A stretch of 64,000 nucleotides of DNA from Arthrobacter sp. Soil782 (lineage in GTDB: Bacteria; Actinomycetota; Actinomycetes; Actinomycetales; Micrococcaceae): positions 124,001 to 188,000 of the forward strand of contig NZ_LMSO01000007.1 in the NCBI RefSeq assembly GCF_001428435.1, given 5' to 3'. The notes below the pieces were generated by a model. The model did not search any database and was not told where the DNA came from. It was given only the letters and a program-made list of their open reading frames with translations. Every line of letters starts with the position of its first letter. The stretch's first letter is position 1. This document shows positions 18,221 through 31,400 of this stretch, piece by piece. Position numbers and translations under genes: made by a program.

Positions 18221-18891
18221 TCCTGCTCCTCCCGAGGCGGCTTCGACAGTACCCGAGCCACTTCGTCTGTTGCGACAGTTTCCATCATGGCGTGGACTAC
18301 ATCGCCTTCCTGGTAGCTGGTCCCGGAGACCGGCAGCATTCCCTCGCCGAATCGGGTGAGGTAAGCAACGCGGACCCCTGCCGCTGATTCGATTTCCTTC
18401 ACAGACCTGCCGAGCCAACCGTCATGGAGTGCGAGTTCACCGAGGATGAGCCTGCCCGAGGATTCACGGAAGTCACCGTTGATGCTCTGTTCAGGCAGAA
18501 TCCGGCGCAGAACCTGGTCCGCGCTCCACCGGACCGCGGCCACCGTGGGTATTCCCAGCCGCTGGTAGATTTCGGCCCGTCCGGGATCATAGATCCTGGC
18601 GACGACGTGCGGCACGTGAAAGATCTCCCGGGCAACCCGGGTTGCGAGGATATTCGAATTGTCTCCGCTGGAGACAGCCGCAAAGGCATAGGCGTTTTCA
18701 ATGTCGGCGTTTTTCAGGGTGTCGCGGTCAAACCCCACACCCGTAACCTTGCGGCCGCCGAATGAGCCCCTCAGCCGGCGGAACGCGCGGTCGTCCTGAT
18801 CGATGATCGCAACGCTGTGCCCGGACTCGTCGAGCGTATGCGCAAGGCTGACTCCCACCCGGCCGCAACCCATGATTACGAAATGCGCCAC
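18217..18891 (-). CDS. TrkA/RCK potassium-regulatory protein (first of pair)
   Basis: 224 residues from the GTG at 18891, preceded by AGGGGTGG. Starts VAHFVIMGCGRVGVSLA, an RCK_N dinucleotide-binding fold, and ends with a TrkA_C domain (about 140-220). Corresponds to CeoC of mycobacteria. It is the leading gene of a two-gene operon with the other TrkA protein (4-base overlap) and is divergent from the KimA-like transporter gene, separated by 93 bases. Confidence 0.92.
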   Translation of the reverse strand: MAHFVIMGCGRVGVSLAHTLDESGHSVAIIDQDDRAFRRLRGSFGGRKVTGVGFDRDTLKNADIENAYAFAAVSSGDNSNILATRVAREIFHVPHVVARIYDPGRAEIYQRLGIPTVAAVRWSADQVLRRILPEQSINGDFRESSGRLILGELALHDGWLGRSVKEIESAAGVRVAYLTRFGEGMLPVSGTSYQEGDVVHAMMETVATDEVARVLSKPPREEQE

Positions 18892-18971
18892 TGACCACCC
18901 CTGGTTGTCTGCTTCCCGATTGTCAGACCTAAGCGTAGTGGTCCGGTAGAGGCGACGCCGCTCAAACGCGC

Positions 18972-18977
18972 TAGTCT
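18972..18977 (+). promoter_or_regulatory. Candidate -10 hexamer of the KimA-like gene
   Basis: TAGTCT followed by 7 bases and the GTG start at 18985, with no ribosome binding site in between. This fits a leaderless transcript. No clear -35. Confidence 0.45.
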
Positions 18978-18984
18978 GTGGGCT

Positions 18985-20961
18985 GTGCTGACATTCTTCG
19001 AGGCCGTCAAGCGGGTGCTGGTGGGCAAACCGTTCCGCAATGACCGGCTCCGGCATGAGACCCTGCCCAAGAAGATCGCCATGCCGCTGTTCTCCACCAG
19101 CGCGCTGTCCTCGGCAGCGTACTCGCCGGACGAGATTCTCCTCACCCTCGCGCTGGCGGGCGTTACAGCTGTTGCTGTGTCGCCCTGGGTGGGTCTCGCC
19201 GTCATCGTGGTGCTGCTGGTGGTCATAGCGTCCTACCGTCAATCAGTGCACGCCTATCCTTCAGGCGGTGGCGATTACGAGATCGCCCGGCGCAATCTGG
19301 GCAACGGGGCCGGCGTGACCGTCGCCGCGGCCCTCATGGTGGACTACGTCCTCACCGTGGCGGTGTCGGTCTCCGCCGCCGCGCACTATCTAATCTCGCT
19401 GGCGCCGGCCCTGGCGGGCACGCAGAGCGCGCTGGCGGCGGGCGCCGTCGTCGTTCTGGTGCTTGTGAACCTGCGGGGGTTCACACGGGACGCACGGGTC
19501 CTGGCCGTCCCGTCCTATGTCTTCATGGCGGCAATCCTTGCGCTCTGCGTGGCCGGGATCGTGCAGCGGCTCAGCGGGACGCTGGGGGAGGCGCCGAGCG
19601 CCCGTTTCGAGATCATTCCGGATCCGGCGTTCGAGAGCGGACTGGTAGGACTGGCCGGAGCGCTGCTCATCCTGCGGGCGTTCTCCTCGGGGGCGGCCGC
19701 GCTGACCGGAGTGGAGGCTCCGAGCGCGAACGTGCCGAGCTTCGAACCACCGCGCGGCCGCAATGCAGCGAGCACGTTGCTCATCCTGGGCGTGGTCGCG
19801 TCGCTGATGACGGCGGGGGTCATCTACCTGGCGAACGCGACCCGCGTGCATGTGGTGCAGAATCCGTCGGAGCAGCTGCTGCTTGATGGCGAACCCGTGG
19901 GAGGATCCTACGTCCAGAACCCGGTGATCAGCCAACTTGCCAGAACCATCTTCGATGGCGGAAGCCTGCCGTTCATCGTGGTTGTGTCAGCGACTGCGCT
20001 CATCCTCCTGCTGGCCGCGCACGGAGCGTTCAACGGCTTCCCGGTGCTGGCATCGATCCTCGCCAAGGATGGGTACCTTCCACGTCAGCTGCGCACCCGG
20101 GGAGACCGGCTCACCTTCAGCAACGGCATCATGGCGCTCGGCCTCGGGGCCGTTGCACTGATCGTTGTCTTCCGGGCGGACGTCACCCAGCTGGTGCAGT
20201 TGTACATCGTCGGCGTCTTCGTCTCCTTCACCGCCACCCAGCTCGCGCTGATCAAGCACTGGACCCGGGAACTGCGCAGCACCGTCGACAAGAAGCACCG
20301 CCGGCAGATGAACAAGTCCCGCGCCATCAACTCGATCGGATTCGTACTCACCGCCGCAGTGCTCGTGGTGGTACTGGTGACCAAATTCGAGTTCGGAGCC
20401 TGGATCGCAGTCCTTGCGATGGCGGTGCTCTTCGCGGTCATGCTCAGCATCAAAAAGCACTATGACCAGGTGGCGCGTGAACTTGCGATCGACGACGCCG
20501 CCTCCGCCCGTGCCCTGCCCTCCCGGGTCCACGCCGTTATTCTCGTGTCGCATGTGCGTAAGCCGGTCCTGCGCGCGCTGGCCTTTGCCCGCGCGTCCCG
20601 GCCCTCAAAACTCGATGCGATCGTGGTTGATGTCGACGCCGAAGAGACCCGCCGCACGCTCCAGGACTGGGATCGGCTCGAGCTCCCGGTGCCGATCACC
20701 GTCCTCGCCTCGCCCTACCGGGACACCATCCAGCCGATCATGGACTACATCAAGTCGATGCGGCGGGATTCGCCGAGGGACCTCATTGTGGTCTATATCC
20801 CGGAATACGTCGTCGGTAAATGGTGGGAACAGCTGGTCCACAACCAGACCGCGCTGCGCATCAAGACCCGGCTGCACTTCGAGCCGGGGGTTATGGTGGC
20901 AAGCGTGCCATGGCAGTTGGCATCCTCCGACGCCGCCCGCGAATCCCAGGACCTCAGGTGA
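18985..20961 (+). CDS. APC-family permease, KimA-like potassium importer
   Basis: 658 residues: about 12 transmembrane helices to residue 490, then a cytosolic domain of about 160 residues with a UspA-like look. From memory of Bacillus KimA the resemblance runs end to end: KPF near the N-terminus, SALSSAAY, SYRQ, AYPSGGGDYEIA, VDYVLTVAVSVSA, NLRG, LTGVEA, GDRLTFSNGI, LYIVGVF, and in the tail ASPYRDTIQPI and GKWWEQLVHNQTALR. KimA is a proton-coupled, c-di-AMP-inhibited potassium importer whose tail binds the nucleotide. Most of its ion-site residues look kept (Tyr in SAAY, Asp/Thr/Ser in VDYVLTVAVS, Thr/Glu in LTGVEA); the Asp before ALSS is Ser here. Automated pipelines would call it an amino acid permease. 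Stop overlaps the next gene. Confidence 0.85.
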   Translation: MLTFFEAVKRVLVGKPFRNDRLRHETLPKKIAMPLFSTSALSSAAYSPDEILLTLALAGVTAVAVSPWVGLAVIVVLLVVIASYRQSVHAYPSGGGDYEIARRNLGNGAGVTVAAALMVDYVLTVAVSVSAAAHYLISLAPALAGTQSALAAGAVVVLVLVNLRGFTRDARVLAVPSYVFMAAILALCVAGIVQRLSGTLGEAPSARFEIIPDPAFESGLVGLAGALLILRAFSSGAAALTGVEAPSANVPSFEPPRGRNAASTLLILGVVASLMTAGVIYLANATRVHVVQNPSEQLLLDGEPVGGSYVQNPVISQLARTIFDGGSLPFIVVVSATALILLLAAHGAFNGFPVLASILAKDGYLPRQLRTRGDRLTFSNGIMALGLGAVALIVVFRADVTQLVQLYIVGVFVSFTATQLALIKHWTRELRSTVDKKHRRQMNKSRAINSIGFVLTAAVLVVVLVTKFEFGAWIAVLAMAVLFAVMLSIKKHYDQVARELAIDDAASARALPSRVHAVILVSHVRKPVLRALAFARASRPSKLDAIVVDVDAEETRRTLQDWDRLELPVPITVLASPYRDTIQPIMDYIKSMRRDSPRDLIVVYIPEYVVGKWWEQLVHNQTALRIKTRLHFEPGVMVASVPWQLASSDAARESQDLR

Positions 20962-22259
20962 CCCAGAACCCAGAACTCGAACTGACCATCGGTCCGCCCG
21001 CCCACGGCGGGCACTGCGTTGCCCGGCACGAGGGCAGGGTGATCTTCGTGCGCCACGCGCTGCCCGGAGAGGTGGTGAAGGCACGCCTGACCGAGCACGA
21101 CGACGACGCCCGCTTCTGGCGCGCGGACGCCACGGAGGTGGTCCAGTCCTCTTCCGACCGCGTGAACCACCCATGGCCGTTGGCTGACGCCGGCCTCGCC
21201 GGACTGCGCGGCACCCGTCCGGTGGGAGGCGCGGAATTCGGTCACATCGACCTGTCCGCGCAGCGCCGTCTGAAGAGTGAAATCTTCTCGGAGCAGCTTG
21301 CGCGCCTTGGAAAGATCGAGCGGGACATCACCGTCGAACCGGTTCCCGATGAAGCGCCGGACGGGCTGGGATGGCGCACCCGGGTGGGTTTCGCCGTCGA
21401 TGCAGACGGGCATCTTGCCATGCATGAGCACCGCTCGAACGTGCTGATTCCGGTGGCCGATATGCCGCTGGCCGTTCCTGCGATCAATGGCCTGGCGCTT
21501 TGGAACCTGGACTTCAGCGGCCTGGATGGAGTGGAAGTCGCCGCGGGGTCCGGGGATGATGAGCCGCTGGTGCTGCTCAAGACCCGACAGGATCGGCCTG
21601 GCCGCAGAATCCGGGCGGTAGCTGAGGAAATCCAGGGCGCGTCGGTGGCGGCGTGGAACCCTGGAACGGGCTCGCTGACGCAGCTGACCGGTAAGACCTG
21701 GGTGCGTGAAACCGTTGGAGGCCATAGCTTCCGGGTCACCGGAGAGGGCTTCTGGCAGATCCACCGTAGTGCCCCGGGAGTCCTGACAGCGGCGGTGCTC
21801 GAGGGCCTCGATGCAGCGCCCAGCCTGCGGTTGGCGGATTTGTATGCCGGAGCGGGATTGTTCACCGCAGCGCTCGCTGAACGCGTCGGTGAGGCGGGAT
21901 CCGTCCTCTCCGTCGAGGGATCACCGGCAGCGAGCCGTGACGCTCGGAGGAATCTCCACGGGCGTGCCCACGTGGATATCGTGCAGGGCAAGGTGGAGAA
22001 GGTGCTGCGTGAGCGCCGGCCGCATCTGGACGCCGTCGTGCTGGATCCGCCGCGGGCCGGTGCAGGCAGGGAGGTCGTTCGGGCCATGACCGGAACCGGC
22101 GCAAAATCGGTGGTCTACGTATCCTGCGATCCGGCTTCCTTCGCCCGCGATGCCGCCTACTTCACGGCGGAGGGATGGAGCCTTGAATCCCTGCGCGTGC
22201 TTGACCTGTATCCGCACACGCACCACATGGAGTCGGTGGCAGTCTTCCGCGGAGCGTGA
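20958..22259 (+). CDS. TRAM-domain class I SAM-dependent RNA (uracil-5) methyltransferase, RumA/TrmA-like
   Basis: 433 residues from the GTG at 20958, which overlaps the stop of the KimA-like gene (GTGA). N-terminal TRAM domain about 1-60 (IGPPAHGGHCVARHEGRVIF, HALPGE); SAM-binding DLYAGAGLFTAAL; late motifs VVLDPPRAGAG and VYVSCDPASFARD, the latter holding the catalytic Cys. The likely product is 5-methyluridine in rRNA. The cysteine cluster that binds a 4Fe-4S centre in RumA is absent: the region after the TRAM domain reads HPWPLADAGL ... GGAEFGHI without Cys. Position matches Rv2689c. Confidence 0.9.
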   Translation: MTQNPELELTIGPPAHGGHCVARHEGRVIFVRHALPGEVVKARLTEHDDDARFWRADATEVVQSSSDRVNHPWPLADAGLAGLRGTRPVGGAEFGHIDLSAQRRLKSEIFSEQLARLGKIERDITVEPVPDEAPDGLGWRTRVGFAVDADGHLAMHEHRSNVLIPVADMPLAVPAINGLALWNLDFSGLDGVEVAAGSGDDEPLVLLKTRQDRPGRRIRAVAEEIQGASVAAWNPGTGSLTQLTGKTWVRETVGGHSFRVTGEGFWQIHRSAPGVLTAAVLEGLDAAPSLRLADLYAGAGLFTAALAERVGEAGSVLSVEGSPAASRDARRNLHGRAHVDIVQGKVEKVLRERRPHLDAVVLDPPRAGAGREVVRAMTGTGAKSVVYVSCDPASFARDAAYFTAEGWSLESLRVLDLYPHTHHMESVAVFRGA

Positions 22260-22294
22260 GCGCTCGATCGCTGCATACCGATAGGATGAAAATG

Positions 22295-22325
22295 TTGTTC
22301 CGCGTGGACTTCGCGGCCTTATGAT
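22295..22325 (+). promoter_or_regulatory. Candidate aconitase promoter
   Basis: TTGTTC (22295-22300) and TATGAT (22320-22325) separated by 19 bases; TATGAT differs from the consensus -10 at one place. Transcription would start about 100 bases before the acnA ATG. Confidence 0.45.
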
Positions 22326-22361
22326 CGACGCGAAAACCCGACACCTGCTCCTGCTGGAGTC

Positions 22362-22375
22362 TTAGGTACTCCTAA
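22362..22375. promoter_or_regulatory. Palindrome TTAGG-N4-CCTAA in the acnA leader, candidate operator
   Basis: A perfect 5-base inverted repeat with a 4-base spacer, about 40 bases downstream of the proposed -10 and 55 bases upstream of the acnA start. The right side continues as CCTAACTA, so the 19-base window shares about 12 positions with the DtxR/IdeR iron box. Aconitase is a large iron consumer and is iron-regulated in corynebacteria. Binding is inferred only. Confidence 0.35.
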
Positions 22376-22430
22376 CTAGCAGCTCGCGCCCGCCGGAACA
22401 AGGATAGAAGACGGCGAGAGGAGTCCTGAC

Positions 22431-25238
<2,808 letters not shown>

Positions 25239-25259
25239 CCGAGCCTCCTCCGTCCATGC

Positions 25260-25297
25260 AAAACACGCCGTTCCCGGTATTGGGAGCGGCGTGTTTT
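25260..25297 (+). terminator. Strong hairpin terminator after acnA
   Basis: An 11-base perfect stem (AAAACACGCCG with CGGCGTGTTTT) extended by TTCCC/GGGAG around a short loop, starting 22 bases after the acnA stop. The right arm ends in TTTT. Because the arms begin with A and end with T it can work on both strands. A near-identical hairpin follows the rne gene. Confidence 0.85.
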
Positions 25298-25415
25298 GTG
25301 TTGCACCGGCGGCGCGCGACGGCCGCGGGCACGGCTGGGCGGCAGGCCGCGTTAGAGTTAACAGCGTGTGAGAACGCACCGGTGCCGTGAATCACAAGTA
25401 GCAGAAGGAGGCGCG

Positions 25416-27389
25416 ATGGGACTCCTGGAGACCATCCACAGCCCACAAGACCTCACCAGGTTGTCAGGACAGCAGCTTTCCCGCCTGGCAGCGGAGATAC
25501 GTGCCTTCCTCATCCGTACTGTGTCACGAACCGGCGGCCATCTGGGTCCCAATCTGGGCGTTGTCGAGCTGACAATCGGCATTCATCGGGTGTTTGACTC
25601 CCCTCGCGACAGCATTGTCTTTGACACCGGGCACCAGTCCTATGTGCACAAACTCCTGACCGGACGTCAGAATTTTGATTCTCTGCGCCAGCAGGGCGGG
25701 CTCTCGGGCTATCCTTCCCGTGCTGAATCAGTCCACGACGTCGTTGAAAGCTCGCACGCCTCGGCGTCGCTTTCGTGGGCGGATGGCATCTCGCGGGCGC
25801 GCGTGTTGAACGGCGAGGAGGATCGCACTGCCGTTGTCCTGATCGGCGACGGCGCCCTGACCGGCGGAATGGCCTGGGAAGCGATCAACAACATCGCCGC
25901 TGACCAACGGCGCCGGGTCGTGATTGTCGTCAATGACAACGGTCGCTCCTACGCACCCACAATCGGCGGAGTTGCTGACTACCTCGCCTCGCTGCGGCCA
26001 ACCCTTGACACGGTGCGTACCCACCGCGTGTATGAGGGCACCCTCGACTGGTGGAAGCGCAAGCTGCAGAACGGCGGTACAGTGGGGCGCTTCGCCTACA
26101 AGAGCCTGCACGCCACCAAGAAGGGCGTGAAGGACTGGTGGGCACCGCAGGGCCTCTTCGAGGATCTGGGCATGAAATACATCGGCCCCATCAACGGTCA
26201 TGACGTCGCCGCGGTAGAACACGCACTGAATCAGGCCAAGAACTACGGTGGTCCGGTCATCGTCCACGCCATCACCGAGAAAGGCCACGGCTACGCGCCC
26301 GCGCGCGCCGATGAAGCGGATCAGTTTCACGCCGTCGGAATCATTGATCCTGAAACCGGCGAGCCGATCGGCGCCGGGGGAGTACAGTCATGGACCTCGG
26401 TTTTCGCCGAGGAAATTGCGGCCATAGCCGATGAGCGGCAGGACATCGTCGGCATTACCGGTGCCATGCTCATTCCGGTCGGGCTCCACAAGTTTGCCGC
26501 GAACCACCCGGACCGGGTGTTCGACGTCGGCATTGCGGAACAGCATGCTCTCACCAGTGCAGCCGGCATGGCTTTTGGCGGCCTCCATCCGGTGATCGGC
26601 CTGTACGCCACCTTCCTGAACCGTGCTTTCGATCAGCTTCTGATGGATGTCGCCCTCCATAAGGCGGGCGTGACCATTGTGCTGGACCGCTCCGGAGTTA
26701 CCGGGCCGGACGGCGCGAGCCACCATGGTATGTGGGATCTCTCGATGCTGCAGATCGTACCGGGGCTGCACCTGGCGGCGCCTCGTGATGCCACCCGGCT
26801 TCGGGAGGAACTCCGCGAGGCGGTGGCCATCGGCGATGCACCCTCGGTGGTGCGTTACTCGAAGGGTAACGTCGGTGTCGAGGTGGAGGCTGTTGAACGG
26901 CTCTCCGACGGGGTGGACGTCCTTTGCCGCAGACCGGCCGGTTCCCGCCAGAATGATGTCCTGATTGTCAGCGTCGGAGCCATGAGCGAACTCGCGCTCG
27001 ATGTATCCAACCGGTTGGGGGCCCAGGGGATCAGTTCCACCGTCATCGATCCGCGGTGGGTATTGCCAGTGGCCCGCTCAGTCATTGAGCTTGCTGCCGA
27101 GCACCGCATCGTTGTCGTCATCGAGGACGGGGTGCGTGCCGGCGGCGTCGGTTCGCGCATTCGGCAGGAGATGCGCTCTGCCGGCGTGGACACGGCACTC
27201 AATGAGGTTGGCCTGCCGGTGGAATTCCTTGACCATGGCTCACGCAGCGAGGTTCTGGAGCGTGTTGGGCTGACTGCCCGGAAGGTTGCACAGGACACAG
27301 TGGAGCAGGTGCTCGGAACCAAGGTGCCCGTGGCGCGTCCGTTGCCCGGTGAGGTGCCTTCGGCCACGGGTCAGCTGCCTAAGCTCTAA
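25416..27389 (+). CDS. dxs: 1-deoxy-D-xylulose-5-phosphate synthase
   Basis: 657 residues from the ATG at 25416, which has AAGGAGG 6 bases upstream; the in-frame GTG at 25368 is not needed. Thiamine-pyrophosphate motif [16 protein letters not shown], conserved [13 protein letters not shown] and [13 protein letters not shown] in the first domain, the transketolase-like pyrimidine domain about 325-480 and a C-terminal domain to 640. It condenses pyruvate and glyceraldehyde 3-phosphate, the first step of the MEP isoprenoid pathway. Uses TPP, whose precursor genes (thiD-tenA) lie 5 kb downstream. Confidence 0.97.
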   Translation: MGLLETIHSPQDLTRLSGQQLSRLAAEIRAFLIRTVSRTGGHLGPNLGVVELTIGIHRVFDSPRDSIVFDTGHQSYVHKLLTGRQNFDSLRQQGGLSGYPSRAESVHDVVESSHASASLSWADGISRARVLNGEEDRTAVVLIGDGALTGGMAWEAINNIAADQRRRVVIVVNDNGRSYAPTIGGVADYLASLRPTLDTVRTHRVYEGTLDWWKRKLQNGGTVGRFAYKSLHATKKGVKDWWAPQGLFEDLGMKYIGPINGHDVAAVEHALNQAKNYGGPVIVHAITEKGHGYAPARADEADQFHAVGIIDPETGEPIGAGGVQSWTSVFAEEIAAIADERQDIVGITGAMLIPVGLHKFAANHPDRVFDVGIAEQHALTSAAGMAFGGLHPVIGLYATFLNRAFDQLLMDVALHKAGVTIVLDRSGVTGPDGASHHGMWDLSMLQIVPGLHLAAPRDATRLREELREAVAIGDAPSVVRYSKGNVGVEVEAVERLSDGVDVLCRRPAGSRQNDVLIVSVGAMSELALDVSNRLGAQGISSTVIDPRWVLPVARSVIELAAEHRIVVVIEDGVRAGGVGSRIRQEMRSAGVDTALNEVGLPVEFLDHGSRSEVLERVGLTARKVAQDTVEQVLGTKVPVARPLPGEVPSATGQLPKL

Positions 27390-27404
27390 CCCGACGGACA
27401 CAGC

Positions 27405-28034
27405 TCAGCCGAGGAATGCCCGGGAAAAACTGAAGAACACAGAGGCCGCGGTCGCTACGAGCAGCAGCACGGTGAGCGGCCAGGCCCATTCGGCAAGGAA
27501 CCGCCGTATGCCTCCGGGCGCCGGAAGATCTCCACGGATGATGTTCCGCGCGGTCAGCAGGACAGTCAGGACGATCAGAACTGCCCACACCGCCATGCAG
27601 TACAGGCACAGGATGTGGATCACGAACAGTGCCTGGCTCCAAAGCCAGACGACAAAAATGAACCCGAGGCTGACTCCGGTCTGCAGGCCGCGCCAGTACC
27701 AGCGGGCCGGATGCGCACCCGAGAACAGGACCATCGCCGTCGTGAGGATGATCGTGAAGGCAACAAGGCCGATCAGCGGATTGGGAAATCCGAACAACGC
27801 CGCCTGCCAGGTGCGGAACACCTCGCCGCAGGAGACAAACGGGCTGATGTCGCAGGACGTCACGTAGTTCGGATCCTCGTACAGCGCGATCCGTTCCAGG
27901 ACCAGTTGCCCCGAGGCCAGAAAGCCGACGACGCCGCACACGGCCATCAACCACGCCATACCGCGGTCGCCGGCGAACGCAGGTTGAGTGTTTCCGCTCC
28001 AACCCGCCGGCTCTATCCGGGCGTCCTCGGGCAT
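27405..28034 (-). CDS. Vitamin K epoxide reductase (VKOR) family thiol oxidase
   Basis: 209 residues with four to five transmembrane helices. Four key cysteines are present: the loop pair Cys61 and Cys69 (SCDISPFVSCGEV) and the active-site pair Cys143 and Cys146 (LCLYC). Bacterial VKORs replace DsbB and reoxidise a DsbA-like protein, passing electrons to menaquinone; no DsbA-like gene is adjacent. GAGGAGGGG precedes the ATG by 4 bases. It converges on dxs and diverges from rne. Confidence 0.9.
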   Translation of the reverse strand: MPEDARIEPAGWSGNTQPAFAGDRGMAWLMAVCGVVGFLASGQLVLERIALYEDPNYVTSCDISPFVSCGEVFRTWQAALFGFPNPLIGLVAFTIILTTAMVLFSGAHPARWYWRGLQTGVSLGFIFVVWLWSQALFVIHILCLYCMAVWAVLIVLTVLLTARNIIRGDLPAPGGIRRFLAEWAWPLTVLLLVATAASVFFSFSRAFLG

Positions 28035-28446
28035 GCACCCCTCCTCGGTATCGTTGTGCCGGCTTGTTTGCCACCAGCGAGTCTAGCGGCCGGTACAGGC
28101 GGTGGTGATGGGCGTGTGAGACAATGAACGTGGCTGGTGCGGGAACCACATTCCGGTGCCGGTCCAGTGACAGGCTTCCGGTTCTGCCGGCGACGCTCCT
28201 GCGGATTTGGCACTTCATGGTGAACCCCGCAGAATCCGCCGGGCAGGACCCGCGCTGGTTTTCAGCGATCGGGCAGGAAAAGCGCCACTGGTCTTCGAGT
28301 GATGCCGCGCCCCATGGTTGGCGCGACCTCGAACGACACAATAACGACTTCCGGGTGGTGCGTGCACTCACGCCGCGGACACCCGACCAAGCGCCTCGCG
28401 GCGACGGAATGTGGACGCCGTTCGCGGGGGTGGAGCACAGCCGAAT
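28035..28446. other. Divergent region VKOR / rne with probable long rne leader
   Basis: 412 bases without a convincing gene. Open frames here overlap the rne start out of frame and look non-coding. RNase E mRNAs in other bacteria have long, self-regulating leaders, which would suit this gap, but I cannot point to a specific structure or promoter. Confidence 0.35.
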
Positions 28447-31400
28447 ATGGATACAAACGCATCAGACAGCTCAGAGGTCCTGACGGACACAGCTGAGCAG
28501 CAAGCGCCGGCGCTCAAGGCACCGCGTACCCGACGCCAGAAAAATGAGGATGCAGCTGAGCGTCCGGAAGCCGCACCGGCGGTCGCTGACGGTGAAGAGG
28601 CCGCGCAACCCGCGCGCCGCCGGACTTCCCGGCGGGCGTCACAGCCTGAAGTCAGCCTGCCCGAGTCCCCATCCCAGCCGCCGTCGGTCGGTTCAAACGC
28701 CGGTGCTTCCGGAACTTCTACTGACGCCCCGACCGGCGAAGCTGTCGTCGAAGAGGGCCAGTCCTCGAGCGATGCACCCGCAGCAGAAAAGAAGCCCGTA
28801 CGCACCCGGCGTACCCGCAAATCCGCGACCGATGTGAGTCCTGAGCCGTCCGCGGCCTCAGCGAAGGCGCCGGATGAGTCCGGTTCCTCGCCGGAGCGGC
28901 CCGTCCGCCGTCGTCGTGTGGCAACGAAGGCAGCCACCGTGGAGGGGGCTACCGGAGAGTCGGCAGTAGAACCGCCAGCAGCAGTTGAGCCTGCTGCCAC
29001 GGAAACTGTTGCGCCGGATGTCCAGACTGCCGGTGCTCCCGAAGCGCCGGCGGCCGAAGAAGCCCCCCGCCGATCCCGACCGACGCGCAGCCGTCGCGCA
29101 ACACGCAGCGCGGGGCCTGCAGATGACTCCGCCGATTCCGGGAGCGCTGGAACGGGCGTAAGCCAGGACGCTCAGCCGGCTGCCGGCGCACCGGAGGCTG
29201 CGGCTGCACCAGACGCTGCGGCCGACGAGGACGTCGCTTCCGGGGGCGCCGAAGCGGATGACCGTGCCGGCCTGGACCCCTTCGCCGTTCCGGATTCGCC
29301 GGTATCCTTGCTTTTCCATGCTCCGGACCTCACCGCGGTTGTGCCGCGGACGCCGCCGAAGACCGCTCCGAAGGCTGTTACTGAAGACGCCGAAGACAAT
29401 ACCGAGGGCGACGACGACGGGCGCGGACGCCGCCGGAGCAGGCGCAGCAGGAGCCGCAGCCGGGGGACGGAGTCTGAGGCCTCCGAATCCGGGCCGGAGG
29501 TCCGGAACCAGGGGCCGGAGGAGAGCGAGCCGGTGACCTCCCGCCGTCGCCGTCGCCGTCGCCGCGGTGATGAGGACCTCGAACTTACCGGCGGGCAGGA
29601 TGATGATCCGCCGAACACGATCACGCGTGTCCGTGCGCCGCGGCAGAGCCAGGAAGCGCCGTCGGACCAGGTGACCAGCGTGAAGGGATCCACCCGGCTG
29701 GAAGCCAAGAAGCAGCGCCGTCGTGAGTCGAGGGATTCGGGCAGGCGCCGCCAGGTCATCACCGAGGCGGAGTTCCTTGCACGTCGTGAATCCGTTGACC
29801 GCCAGATGGTGGTCCGCCAGCGCGACGACAGGATCCAGATCGGTGTCATGGAGGACGGAGTGCTCGCGGAGCACTTCGTGTCCAAGACCCAGCAGGATTC
29901 GTTGATCGGGAACGTCTACCTCGGCAAGGTCCAGAACGTCCTGCCCAGCATGGAAGCTGCGTTCATCGATATCGGGCGGGGACGCAACGCCGTACTGTAT
30001 GCCGGCGAGGTCAACTGGGACGCGGCCGGACTGGACGGCCAGCCGCGCCGCATCGAGCTTGCGCTGAAGTCGGGCGACCCGGTGCTGGTGCAGGTCACCA
30101 AGGATCCGGTGGGCCACAAGGGCGCACGGCTGACCAGCCAGATCTCCCTTCCCGGGCGGTACCTGGTGTACGTGCCGGGCGGCTCCATGACCGGAATCTC
30201 CCGCAAGCTTCCCGACGTTGAGCGCAATCGCCTCAAGCGGATCCTCAAGGACCGGCTCCCGGAGAACGCAGGCGTCATCGTGCGCACCGCGGCAGAGGGA
30301 GCCAGCGAAGAGGAACTGACCCACGACATCAACCGCCTCCGCTCCCAGTGGGAGACAATTGAGGGCAAGGCGAAGTCAACCAAGACGCTCGCGCCGGAAC
30401 TGCTCTACGGTGAACCGGACCTGACCATCAAGGTGGTCCGGGACGTCTTCAACGAGGACTTCTCCAAGTTGATCGTCTCCGGCGAGGAAGCCTGGGACAC
30501 AATAGAGGCGTACGTCATGTACGTCGCCCCGGATCTCGTGGGCAGGCTCGAGAAGTGGACGAAGGACGAGGACATCTTCACTGCCCGGCGCATCGACGAG
30601 CAGATCCACAAGGCACTGGACCGCAAGGTGTTCCTGCCTTCCGGCGGCTCGCTGGTGATCGACCGGACCGAAGCCATGACCGTGGTCGATGTGAACACAG
30701 GCAAGTTCACCGGCAGCGGCGGCAATCTCGAGGAAACCGTCACCAAGAACAACCTTGAAGCGGCTGAGGAAGTCGTCCGGCAGCTTCGCCTGCGCGACAT
30801 CGGCGGCATCATTGTCATCGACTTCATCGACATGGTGCTCGAGGCGAACCGCGACCTAGTGCTGCGGCGGCTCGTCGAATGCCTCGGACGGGACCGGACC
30901 AAGCATCAGGTCGCTGAGGTCACCTCGCTTGGCCTCGTCCAGATGACCCGCAAGCGGATGGGAACCGGGCTGCTGGAGGTGTTCGGCGAGAACTGCGAGC
31001 ACTGTGCGGGTCGCGGTGTCGTCACCCATGACGAACCGGTTGAGCACCGCAGGCACGCTGTGTCGACGGAGAACCACCAGCAGCACCTGCGCCAGGAGAA
31101 GATGTCCCGCAGCGAACGCAAGCGCCGGGCGAAAACTCCGCCGGTGGAGGAGGAGCACGTTTCCGCGCCGGAACCGAGGGCCGATGACGCCGAACGCCTG
31201 GCTCGTGCCGAAGCCGCGCGGGCTGCCCTGGCCAGCATCGCCGCTGCCACTCATGCGGCGCATGAGCACGATCACGGGCAAGGAGTCTCGCCGGTGGCGG
31301 AAGCGCCGTCGTCGGCCGCTGTGCTGACTATCAATGGGGAGCAGGTGACGCTGCCCAAAGCGGAGAACGCGCCTGCTTCCGTCCGTGCGGAGCCGGCCCT

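Noticed and set aside
28124..28483. 119-codon frame upstream of rne
   Set aside because: Overlaps the rne start in another frame, has no ribosome binding site and no recognisable content.
28858..30324. 488-codon open frame antisense to rne
   Set aside because: It is the shadow of the low-complexity, GC-rich N-terminal region of RNase E, with no recognisable domain, no start signal and a clear gene on the other strand.
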